A program made the position numbers and the translations under genes. Positions 1 through 6,224 of a stretch of DNA of 6,224 nucleotides are shown here, piece by piece (within the stretch, counting starts at the first letter, position 1; each line of letters starts with the position of its first letter). The stretch comes from an uncultured Clostridia bacterium (GTDB lineage: Bacteria > Bacillota > Clostridia > Christensenellales > Borkfalkiaceae). Location of the stretch: the NCBI GenBank assembly GCA_900548845.1, contig URMI01000068.1, forward strand, positions 1 to 6,224, written 5' to 3'. The notes under the pieces were generated by a model. It was given only the letters and a program-made list of their open reading frames with translations. It was not told the origin of the DNA and made no database searches.

Positions 1-38
1 GATCTACACTCTTTCCCTACACGACGCTCTTCCGATCT
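1..38 (+). other. Illumina sequencing adapter (artefact)
   Basis: These 38 bases match, base for base from memory, the 3' part of the Illumina TruSeq universal (P5-side) adapter, ending in the ACGCTCTTCCGATCT ligation end. Genomic sequence begins at 39, give or take a base. This is library-construction sequence left on a contig end and should be trimmed. It carries no stop in the frame of the PBP gene that runs into it from the right, so automatic gene callers would extend that protein with adapter-encoded residues. Confidence 0.97.
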
Positions 39-1718
39 GAAAAGGGCATACAGCTCGTTCGCAGGCTCCCCGCCGCCTGTTGCTAAGATAGGGGAATTGT
101 CGCCGTTCCCGAGCCACACGCCGAGGGTATGCTCCGACGTATATCCCATTGCATAGGCGTCCGTATTGCCTTTTTCCGTTCCGCCCGTGCCCGTCTTTGC
201 GCTCACGAAATAGGGGAGCGTCCTGAGTTTCTTCGCCGTGCCCTCCGTCGCCGCCGTGCGCAGCATGTCCGAAAGCAGATAGCTTGTTTCTTCCGAAAAG
301 ACGCGCCGTTTTTCCTCCGCCCGTTCATAGAGCACCTTCCCGCTTTCGTCCGTCACGCGCCTGATGCACTTCGCGGGCGCAAACAGCCCGCCGTCCGAGA
401 GGGTCAGAAAGGCGGAGGCAAGCTCTCTCATCGTAAAACCCTCCCGCATCCCGCCGAGGGCGAGTGCGAGCGTCTCATCCTCGGCATACACGGGCAGCGC
501 CATCTCCCGCAGATATTGAGCACTCTTTTTGGGCGTTACGCTATTCATCACCTTGACGGCGGGGATGTTGAGGCTTCTTGCAAGCGCCTCTCTTGCGCTC
601 ACATAGCCCGCGCACTTCCCGTCGTAATTTTTGGGGGAGTACCCCCCGTAAGAGACGGGCTCGTCCAAAAGCGGCGTCGCGGGGGAGAGCAGCCCCTCTT
701 CGAGGGCGGGCGCGTACACCCCCAAGGGCTTGATGAGGGAAGCGGGGCTCCTTCGTATCTCTCCCGCCGTCGTATGATAGGCGATGAGCGCATGCCCCTC
801 ATTCTCTGCCGCGATCAGCGTGCAGCCGCACTCGGCGGGATACGCTTCCATCTTCTCCTGCAGCGCGCGGTCGAAGTACGTCTCGACGACGAGCTTATCC
901 TCCGAGTCAAGCTCGGGGAAGGTTTCCGAAAGCTCTTCAAACACGAGCCGCACATAGCCCGAAGTCTTATTTTCATGCGGCGTTTGGGGGAGGGGGGTCT
1001 CCTTCGCTTCCTTCGCCTCTTGCGCCGAAAGTACGCCCTGTTCTTCCATGAGGGAAAGCACCAGATCGCGCCGCTCTTTGCACGCTGCCCCGTCGCGGAA
1101 GGGGGAGTAGCGGTTGGGCGAGCGCACCAGAGCCGCCAGCATGGCGCTCTCGGCGGGCACAAGTTCGCCCGCGTCCTTCCCGAAGTAGTACTGCGCGGCG
1201 CTCCCCACCCCGAAAGCGCTGTGCCCGAAGTAGATGGAGTTGAGATAGAGCTCCAGAATTTGCTCCTTCGAGTAACTCTTTTCAAGCTCAAACGTCAGCT
1301 TCCATTCTTTGAGCTTGCGGCGGATGGTCTTCTCCCCCGAAAGATGGGTGTTCTTGATGAGCTGCTGCGAGATAGTCGAAGCCCCTTCGCGGAAGGAAAA
1401 GCTCGCGATATTTCTGAGCGCCGCCTTTCCGATGCGCAAAACGTCCAAGCCCCCGTGCGCATAAAAGCGCTTGTCCTCGACCGCCACAAACGCGGCGGGA
1501 AGATGCGGCGGCAGCGTCTCGAGCTCCGCATATTGCTTGGGCGAGGCGATCTTTTCGCCGTCTCCCGCCAGAAGCTGCACCTGCGCGCTCTCCGTGTGCA
1601 GTTTCTCGGGCTCGAGTTTCACGTTCGCCGTCGAAACAAGCGCAAACAGCACGAAGGCGGCAAGGGCGATAAGGAGCGCCGCTCCCGCAATGAGCATGAT
1701 CTTCCCGAAAACTTTCAT
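39..1718 (-). CDS. Class A penicillin-binding protein, bifunctional GT51 transglycosylase/transpeptidase (3'-partial)
   Basis: It polymerises lipid II into glycan strands and cross-links the peptides on the outer face of the cytoplasmic membrane. My reverse-strand translation gives 560 uninterrupted codons. Residues 1-6 are short and basic, and about 7-28 form one membrane anchor. The GT51 domain (about 45-225) has EDKRFYAHGG with catalytic Glu81, GASTISQQLIKN (112-123), and RRKLKEWK through ILELYLNSIYFG (133-165) with the second Glu156. The transpeptidase domain (about 295 onward) has all three penicilloyl-serine motifs: SLIK (Ser327/Lys330), SLN (382-384) and KTG (508-510). Visible sequence ends about 50 residues after KTG, so only a small C-terminal part is missing. 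Family members usually run 600-800 residues. The ATG at 1718 was chosen because it places Lys2 and Lys6 before the anchor. Its Shine-Dalgarno is weak (CTGCGGGCA), and the frame stays open upstream to a possible GTG at 1769. The gene is divergent from the sirtuin gene. A pbpA/ponA/mrcA-type symbol cannot be chosen from the sequence. Confidence 0.95.
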
Positions 1719-1730
1719 TGCCCGCAGTAT

Positions 1731-1755
1731 GTGCTTTTTTGCAAAAAATTCGCAC
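1731..1755. repeat. Interrupted inverted repeat in the divergent intergenic region
   Basis: A perfect 14-base palindrome, TTTTTTGCAAAAAA (1735-1748), is flanked by GTGC (1731-1734) and GCAC (1752-1755), which also pair if a 3-base TTC bulge is allowed. It lies 13 bases upstream of the PBP start and upstream of the -35 box of the sirtuin promoter. It could be a protein-binding site acting on either gene, or simply an A/T-rich upstream promoter element. The symmetry is seen directly; a regulatory role is inference, because short A/T palindromes also arise by chance. Confidence 0.4.
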
Positions 1756-1772
1756 GCGGTCGGCGGCACGGG

Positions 1773-1801
1773 TTGAAAAACGGCGCATTTTGTGCTATAA
1801 T
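1773..1801 (+). promoter_or_regulatory. Sigma-70/sigma-A type promoter for the sirtuin-miaB(-mutS) unit
   Basis: A -35 box TTGAAA (1773-1778, 5 of 6 matches to consensus), a 17-base spacer, and a perfect -10 box TATAAT (1796-1801) are present. The TG at 1793-1794 makes it an extended -10 (TGCTATAAT). Transcription would start about 1807-1809, giving an 18-base leader whose Shine-Dalgarno sits almost at its 5' end. It is the best promoter match I found in the window. No equally good promoter was found for the divergent PBP gene. Confidence 0.85.
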
Positions 1802-1809
1802 CAGGTATC

Positions 1810-1815
1810 AGGAGG
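1810..1815 (+). promoter_or_regulatory. Ribosome-binding site of the sirtuin gene
   Basis: A full AGGAGG Shine-Dalgarno lies 9 bases before the ATG at 1825 and fixes that start. The site overlaps the second copy of a short direct repeat, ATCAGG (1800-1805 and 1807-1812). Confidence 0.9.
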
Positions 1816-1824
1816 AAAAGGCGC

Positions 1825-2529
1825 ATGGCAACACTCAAAGAACTTGTCGCAAACAGTTCCCGCATCGTCTTTTTCGGCGGCGCGGGCGTCTCAACGGAGA
1901 GCGGCATCCCCGACTTCCGTTCTCAGGACGGGCTCTACAACCAAAAGTATTCCGTCCCGCCCGAAACCATCTTGAGCGACACCTACTTCTATTCGCACAC
2001 CGAAGAATTTTACCGCTTTTACCGCGATAAAATGCTCCCCTTGAACGCCGAGCCCAACGCGGCGCACAAAAAACTTGCCGAATGGGAGCAGGAGGGCAAA
2101 CTCCTTGCCGTCGTCACGCAGAACATCGATGGCCTCCATCAGAAGGCGGGCTCCAAGCGCGTCTTCGAACTCCACGGCAGCATTTACCGCAATCACTGCC
2201 TTTCCTGCGGCAAGCGCTTTCCGGCGGAATATATCAAAGAAAGCGCGGGCATTCCCCGCTGCGGATGCGGCGGCATCATCAAGCCCGACGTCGTCCTCTA
2301 CGGCGAACCGCTCGACGAGAATACCATCCTCGGCGCCGTCCGCGCCATTGCAGCCGCCGATCTTCTCATCGTGGCGGGCACGTCGCTCTCCGTCTATCCC
2401 GCCGCAAGTTTTTTGAACTATTTCCGCGGGGAGCACCTCGTGCTCATCAACCGCGACAAAACACCCTTAGACGACGAGTGCGAACTCGTTATCCACGAAA
2501 AAGTAGGGGAGGTCTTTTCCACGCTTTGA
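1825..2529 (+). CDS. cobB: NAD-dependent protein deacylase, SIR2 (sirtuin) family
   Basis: A cytoplasmic enzyme predicted to remove acetyl or other acyl groups from protein lysines using NAD+, releasing nicotinamide and O-acyl-ADP-ribose. It has 234 residues, normal for compact bacterial sirtuins, and looks complete. Visible motifs are the NAD-binding GGAGVSTESGIPDFR (18-32), TQNIDGLH (98-105), catalytic His117 in ELHGS, and a zinc site of Cys125/Cys128 with Cys146/Cys148. Further motifs are IIKPDVVLYGE (151-161), GTSLSVYPAA (185-194) and INRD (208-211). The second zinc pair is spaced C-x-C rather than C-x2-C, which I believe is common in Firmicutes homologues. The stretch FYSHTEEFYRFYRD (55-68) resembles the Thermotoga Sir2 group. 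I do not see the Tyr/Arg signature that would argue for a dedicated desuccinylase, so deacetylase is the better guess. It is the first gene after the strong promoter, and its TGA overlaps the miaB start. The symbol reflects the bacterial family name; substrates are unknown. Confidence 0.96.
   Translation: MATLKELVANSSRIVFFGGAGVSTESGIPDFRSQDGLYNQKYSVPPETILSDTYFYSHTEEFYRFYRDKMLPLNAEPNAAHKKLAEWEQEGKLLAVVTQNIDGLHQKAGSKRVFELHGSIYRNHCLSCGKRFPAEYIKESAGIPRCGCGGIIKPDVVLYGEPLDENTILGAVRAIAAADLLIVAGTSLSVYPAASFLNYFRGEHLVLINRDKTPLDDECELVIHEKVGEVFSTL
2505..2512 (+). promoter_or_regulatory. Ribosome-binding site of miaB, inside the sirtuin gene
   Basis: AGGGGAGG lies within the last codons of the sirtuin gene, 13 bases before the TTG start of miaB. 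That spacing is longer than usual, which fits partial reliance on ribosomes ending the upstream gene. Confidence 0.6.
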
Positions 2530-3839
2530 ACTATCATATCGTCACATACGGCTGCCAGATGAACGTCCACGAATCGGAAAAGATCGCGGGCATCCTCCGC
2601 GAAAAGGGGTATTCGACCCCCGTCGAAAGCGAGGAAGAGGCAGATATCATCGTCTTCAACACCTGCTGCATCCGCGAAAACGCAGAAAACCACGCCTTCG
2701 GCAACATCGGCAACTTAAAAAAGCTCAAAAAGCGTAAAAAAGAGCTCATCGTCGCCGTGGGCGGCTGCATGGCGCAGGAGGAGGGCAAGGCGCAGCTTCT
2801 CAAAGAGAAGTTTCCTTTCATCGACATCATCTTCGGCACGCACAACGTCGCAGAGCTTAGTTCTCTCATCGATACCTTGCGCGAAAAGCGCAAAAAGCAG
2901 GTCTCCGTCCTTCCAGAACGTAAAGAGACGGAAGATCATATCACCCCCGTCCGCACGAGCTATCCCAACGCCTGGGTGAACATCACCTACGGCTGCAACA
3001 ACTTCTGCACCTATTGCATCGTGCCCTATGTGAGGGGGCGGGAGCGTTCCCGCAGGGCAGAAGTCATCTTGGAAGAAGTCGAAAGCCTCGTTTCCGAGGG
3101 CTACAAAGAGATCACGCTCTTAGGGCAGAACGTCAATTCCTACAACAGCGACGGGCAGGGCGGAATGTCCTTCCCCGAGCTTTTGGACCGCTGCGCCCGG
3201 ATCGAGGGCAAATTCCGCCTGCGCTTCATGACGTCGCACCCCAAAGATTTCACGAAAGAGCTCGCCCTCGTCATGCAGAAGCACGATAAGATCTGCAATT
3301 TGCTCCATCTTCCCGTGCAGGCGGGGAGCGACCGCATCCTCGCTCTCATGAACCGCCGCTACACGCGCGAAAAGTACATGAGCGAGATCAGGATGCTGCG
3401 CGAACTCATCCCGAACTGCGCCGTCACGACCGATCTCATCGTCGGCTTCCCGACGGAGACGGAGGAGGACTTCCTTCAGACGCTCTCCCTCGTCAAAGAG
3501 GCGGACTTTTCCTCCGCCTTCACCTTCGTCTACTCCCCCCGCACGGGCACCAAGGCGGCTCAGATGGAGGGACGCATCCCCGAAGAAGTCTCCAAAGAGC
3601 GCATCATGCGCCTTGTCGACGCCGTCAACGAAAACACGCGGCTCAAATCGCTCGAATATGTGGGCAAAGTCACGGAAATTCTGTGCGAGGACTACGACGA
3701 AAAGAAGGGGCTCTATCTCGGAAGAAACGAATCGGGCCGCATGGGCTACTTTGCAAGCGATAAGAACGTCATCGGCGAGTTTGTGGATTTGCGCGTGGAA
3801 CGCGCCAACGGCATATCACTATTCGGTACTTTGGTTTGA
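2526..3839 (+). CDS. miaB: tRNA-2-methylthio-N6-isopentenyladenosine(37) synthase (tRNA methylthiotransferase)
   Basis: A radical-SAM enzyme with two iron-sulfur clusters that adds a methylthio group to i6A37 of tRNAs reading UNN codons, making ms2i6A and improving codon pairing. The protein has 437 residues. The N-terminal UPF0004 domain (about 2-120) carries TYGCQMN (Cys10), NTC (Cys47) and GGCMAQ (Cys81). The radical-SAM core has C157-x3-C161-x2-C164 within GCNNFCTYCIVPYVRGRERS, followed by LGQNVNSY and LHLPVQAGS. A TRAM domain covers about 373-437. The pattern NTCCIREN and the VRGRERSR motif indicate MiaB rather than MtaB or RimO. The start is TTG: the only in-frame ATG nearby (2559) lies after Cys10 and would destroy the cluster, and homologues begin MNYHIVTYGCQMN. 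The start overlaps the sirtuin stop (TTGA). There is no N-terminal extension of the kind seen in several Firmicutes MiaB proteins. MiaA, which supplies the i6A substrate, is not in the window. Confidence 0.97.
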   Translation: MNYHIVTYGCQMNVHESEKIAGILREKGYSTPVESEEEADIIVFNTCCIRENAENHAFGNIGNLKKLKKRKKELIVAVGGCMAQEEGKAQLLKEKFPFIDIIFGTHNVAELSSLIDTLREKRKKQVSVLPERKETEDHITPVRTSYPNAWVNITYGCNNFCTYCIVPYVRGRERSRRAEVILEEVESLVSEGYKEITLLGQNVNSYNSDGQGGMSFPELLDRCARIEGKFRLRFMTSHPKDFTKELALVMQKHDKICNLLHLPVQAGSDRILALMNRRYTREKYMSEIRMLRELIPNCAVTTDLIVGFPTETEEDFLQTLSLVKEADFSSAFTFVYSPRTGTKAAQMEGRIPEEVSKERIMRLVDAVNENTRLKSLEYVGKVTEILCEDYDEKKGLYLGRNESGRMGYFASDKNVIGEFVDLRVERANGISLFGTLV

Positions 3840-3857
3840 AAAAAATCGTCGCAATAC

Positions 3858-3880
3858 GGTGCCGCGCGCCTTCATTTTTT
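3858..3880 (+). terminator. Weak intrinsic-terminator-like hairpin after miaB
   Basis: GGTGC (3858-3862) can pair with GCGCC (3866-3870) across a 3-base loop. This gives a 5-bp stem that includes one G-U pair. It is followed by TTCA and then six T (3875-3880). The stem is short and the T-tract begins four bases late, so any termination is probably partial and could lower mutS expression relative to miaB. Confidence 0.3.
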
Positions 3881-3894
3881 AACTTGATATACTC

Positions 3895-3900
3895 AGGAGG
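3895..3900 (+). promoter_or_regulatory. Ribosome-binding site of mutS
   Basis: A consensus AGGAGG lies 6 bases before the ATG at 3907 and fixes this start over the internal methionines at codons 6 and 7. Confidence 0.9.
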
Positions 3901-3906
3901 ACATCT

Positions 3907-6224
3907 ATGGCTCTCTCTCCCATGATGGAGCACTATCTCAAAGTCAAAGAGCAGTACAAAGACTGCGTCATTTTCTATCGTCTCGGCGACTTTTACGAGA
4001 TGTTCTTCGACGACGCCGTGCGCGTCTCTAAGCTCCTCGATCTCACGCTCACGGGGCGGGACTGCGGGCTCGAAGAGCGCGCGCCCATGTGCGGCGTTCC
4101 CTATCACGCGGCGGAAACATACATCTCCAAGCTCGTCTCTCTGGGCGAGAAGGTCGCGATCTGCGAACAGCTCTCCGACCCCAAGGAAGCGGGCCGCGGC
4201 ATGGTGGAGCGAGACGTCATCCGCGTCGTCTCGGCGGGCACGCTCATCGAAGACGGCCTTCTGGATGAGCGCAAGAACAACTACATCGCCTGTGCCGTCA
4301 AGCGTTCGGGGCAGTACGCCCTCGCGTGGGCAGACATCACGACGGGCGAATTCTGTGCTTCCTGCGAAGAGGACAAAGAGGCGCTTTTGTCGCACCTTGT
4401 CAATCTCTCCGTCGCCGAGATCATCTGCAACGACGAACTTCTCCTCGACGTCAAGGAGAGCGAAGAAGTCGAGCGCCATCTCCTGCCCGCCTTTTCCTGC
4501 TATCTCCCGTGGGCATTTGCGGCCGCTTCTGCCGAAAAGAACCTCAAAGAGCAGCTCCATGCGGCGTCTTTGGAAGCGTTGGGGCTCGACGCAAAGCCCA
4601 TTGCCGCCATTGCGGCGGGCGCGCTCCTCGAGTACCTGCGCGAAACGCAGAAGCACGCCCTTTCCAACATCAACCGCCTGACCCTTTCCGAGAGCGCGGG
4701 CTATATGACGCTCGATCCCGTCGCCGTCCGCAATTTGGAGATCTTAAAAAACAACGCCGAGGGCAAGCGCTACGGCTCGCTTTTATGGCTCCTCGATAAG
4801 ACGCGCACGGGCATGGGCGCCAGGAAGCTCGCTTCCATGCTCATCACGCCGCTTCTCGATAAGGAGAAGATCGACCGCCGCCTCGACGCCGTCGAAGAGC
4901 TTGCCTCTGCCACCGTCGTCCGCATGGGCATCTCCGATCTGTTGGGCGGCATGCGCGATATCGAACGCCTCGCGGGCCGCATCTCCAACGGCAATCTGCA
5001 GCCGCAGGACTGCATCTCGCTCTCCCGTTCGCTTGCCGCCATCCCTTCCTTAAAGATGCAGCTGACGGGCTTTTCCTCCGGACTGCTCCGCGCCATCGCC
5101 TCCGACCTTGCCGATACGCGCGAAATTTGCGCTCTTTTAGACAGCGCCATTTCCGAGACGGCGACGACGCGCAAAGAGGGGAACTTCATCCGCCGCGGCT
5201 ACAACAAAACGCTCGATTCCCTCCGCGACGTCAGGTCGGAGAGCCGCACCCTCATCGCCGAACTCGAAGCGCGCGAGCGCGAACGCACGGGCATCCGCAC
5301 TTTGAAAGTGGGCTTCAACCGCGTGTTCGGCTACTATATCGAGGTGAGCAACTCCTTCAAGGAGAAAGTCCCGTATTCCTATGTGCGCCGCCAGACGCTC
5401 ACGAATGGCGAACGCTACACGACGGAAGAACTCAAAGAGCTCGAAAGCAAGATTTTGGGCAGCGACGAGCGCTCCCGCCGCCTCGAAGAGGAGCTCTTCG
5501 ACGAAATCTTGTCCATCCTCTCCCAAAATATCCCCGTCTTCCAGCAGCTCGCCTCTGCCGTCGCGCAGCTCGACTGCTTCCTCGCCTTCGCCGTCGTTGC
5601 GAAGGAAAATAAGTACTGCCGCCCCGAGATCGCCGAGGACGGCGCGCTTGAGATCGAGGACGGCCGCCATCCCGTCGTCGAAGCGCTCTCCAAAGACCGC
5701 TTTGTGCCAAACGACTGTCTCTTGGACGGCGATCAGAACCGCACGATGGTCATCACGGGTCCCAACATGGCGGGCAAGAGCACCTATCTCCGCCAGACGG
5801 CGCTCATCGCGCTCATGGCGCACATCGGCTGTTTCGTGCCCGCCAAGCGGGCGCGCGTGCCGCTCATCGACCGCATCTTCACCCGCATCGGCGCGAGCGA
5901 CAATTTGATTTTAGACCGCTCCACCTTCATGGTGGAAATGACGGAAGTCGCCAACATTTTGCGCAATGCCACTTCCCGCTCCCTTCTCATCCTCGACGAA
6001 GTGGGGCGCGGCACGAGCACTTACGACGGCCTCTCCATCGCGTGGGCGGTCATCGAATATCTCAACGAAAAGATCCGCGCAAAGACGCTCTTTGCAACGC
6101 ACTATCACGAACTCACCGAGCTCGAAGGGCGGCTCGAAGGCGTCAAGAACTATAAAATAAACGCCCGCGAAGTCAACGGCTCCATCGTCTTTTTGCGCAA
6201 GATCGTGCGGGGCGGGGCGTCGCG
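3907..6224 (+). CDS. mutS: DNA mismatch repair protein MutS (3'-partial)
   Basis: A dimeric ATPase that recognises mispaired and unpaired bases and recruits MutL. The window holds 772 complete codons plus two bases; family members usually have about 850-900 residues, so the last tenth is missing. The mismatch-binding domain (about 3-115) has GDFYEMF with the Phe29-x-Glu31 pair that stacks on the mismatch, marking this as MutS1 rather than MutS2. The connector (about 120-240) includes WADITTGEF. The core and clamp (about 255-560) include GFNRVFGYYIEV. The ATPase domain has Walker A GPNMAGKST (618-626), signature serine Ser672 in STFMVEM, Walker B LLILDEVGRGTSTYDG with Asp697/Glu698, and His732 in THYHEL. 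Functional residues run four positions ahead of E. coli MutS throughout the ATPase domain. The final residues (GGASR) match the conserved stretch before SYG in MutS, so the right edge looks genuine, not adapter. It follows miaB by 67 bases and may share its transcript. Confidence 0.98.
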   Translation, partial: MALSPMMEHYLKVKEQYKDCVIFYRLGDFYEMFFDDAVRVSKLLDLTLTGRDCGLEERAPMCGVPYHAAETYISKLVSLGEKVAICEQLSDPKEAGRGMVERDVIRVVSAGTLIEDGLLDERKNNYIACAVKRSGQYALAWADITTGEFCASCEEDKEALLSHLVNLSVAEIICNDELLLDVKESEEVERHLLPAFSCYLPWAFAAASAEKNLKEQLHAASLEALGLDAKPIAAIAAGALLEYLRETQKHALSNINRLTLSESAGYMTLDPVAVRNLEILKNNAEGKRYGSLLWLLDKTRTGMGARKLASMLITPLLDKEKIDRRLDAVEELASATVVRMGISDLLGGMRDIERLAGRISNGNLQPQDCISLSRSLAAIPSLKMQLTGFSSGLLRAIASDLADTREICALLDSAISETATTRKEGNFIRRGYNKTLDSLRDVRSESRTLIAELEARERERTGIRTLKVGFNRVFGYYIEVSNSFKEKVPYSYVRRQTLTNGERYTTEELKELESKILGSDERSRRLEEELFDEILSILSQNIPVFQQLASAVAQLDCFLAFAVVAKENKYCRPEIAEDGALEIEDGRHPVVEALSKDRFVPNDCLLDGDQNRTMVITGPNMAGKSTYLRQTALIALMAHIGCFVPAKRARVPLIDRIFTRIGASDNLILDRSTFMVEMTEVANILRNATSRSLLILDEVGRGTSTYDGLSIAWAVIEYLNEKIRAKTLFATHYHELTELEGRLEGVKNYKINAREVNGSIVFLRKIVRGGAS

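Noticed and set aside
1795..1800. TTATAG/TATAGC on the minus strand as a -10 box for the PBP gene.
   Set aside because: It is a poor match and has no -35 partner at normal spacing. It is only the complement of the rightward -10 box.
129..2030. A 633-codon open frame on the plus strand, the longest stop-free frame opposite the PBP.
   Set aside because: It is aligned codon-for-codon with the PBP gene on the other strand. A stop there needs a TTA, CTA or TCA codon in the PBP, which are rare in this G/C-ending gene; the TTA at 84-86 is what ends it on the left. Its product is Arg-rich, low in recognisable motifs, and overlaps the sirtuin start.
1891..2436. A 181-codon minus-strand open frame inside the sirtuin gene.
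   Set aside because: Antisense to catalytic sirtuin motifs, with no family resemblance and no ribosome-binding site of note.
3885..3893. Extended -10-like TGATATACT before mutS, considered as a separate mutS promoter.
   Set aside because: No -35 box lies at 16-18 bases upstream (the region is GCGCGC-like). Transcription would start about 3900, inside or after the mutS Shine-Dalgarno, removing it from the message.
3769..4656. A 295-codon minus-strand open frame across the miaB end and mutS start.
   Set aside because: Shadow of mutS in a G+C-rich region. It has no recognisable motif and no plausible start signal, whereas the plus strand holds clear MiaB and MutS sequence.
5137..5823. A 228-codon minus-strand open frame inside mutS.
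   Set aside because: Lies wholly opposite conserved MutS core and ATPase sequence; its composition is that of a complement of biased codons.
6190..6224. Possible adapter or chimeric sequence at the right end, given the adapter at the left.
   Set aside because: The frame continues into the conserved MutS stretch (GGASR, expected before SYG), and no adapter motif is present.

Overview
This 6.2 kb window holds a chromosomal housekeeping locus from a G+C-rich bacterium that most resembles uncultured Clostridia/Firmicutes. The reasons are consensus sigma-70/sigma-A promoter and AGGAGG-type ribosome-binding signals, codons ending mostly in C or G, protein flavour, and miaB followed directly by mutS, an order common in Clostridia. 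I cannot name a genus. The first 38 bases are not biological: they match the 3' part of the Illumina TruSeq universal adapter, so the window starts at an untrimmed contig end.

Layout: (1) 1-38, adapter. (2) 39-1718, minus strand: a class A penicillin-binding protein (glycosyltransferase plus transpeptidase), 560 codons visible, with its 3' end lost at the adapter junction. (3) 1719-1824: a divergent intergenic region with a near-consensus promoter facing right and an A/T-rich palindrome. (4) 1825-2529, plus strand: a complete SIR2-family NAD-dependent protein deacylase (cobB-like). (5) 2526-3839, plus strand: complete miaB, the tRNA methylthiotransferase, which starts at a TTG overlapping the sirtuin stop codon. 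(6) 3840-3906: a short gap with a weak terminator-like hairpin and a strong Shine-Dalgarno sequence. (7) 3907 to the end, plus strand: mutS, the mismatch-recognition ATPase, 772 complete codons before the window ends, lacking roughly the last tenth of the protein.

The rightward genes (sirtuin, miaB, mutS) probably form one transcription unit started at the 1773-1801 promoter. They cover protein deacylation, tRNA modification at position 37 and DNA mismatch repair. The link is a genome-maintenance and translation-fidelity operon, not a shared pathway. The divergent PBP builds peptidoglycan and has no evident functional tie.

I found no mobile element, CRISPR array, RNA gene or undescribed multi-gene system. 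The most useful observations are the adapter contamination and its in-frame fusion to the PBP, the TTGA overlap joining sirtuin to miaB, the divergent regulatory region, and small sequence departures in the PBP and MutS. No stretch over 300 bases lacks a gene.
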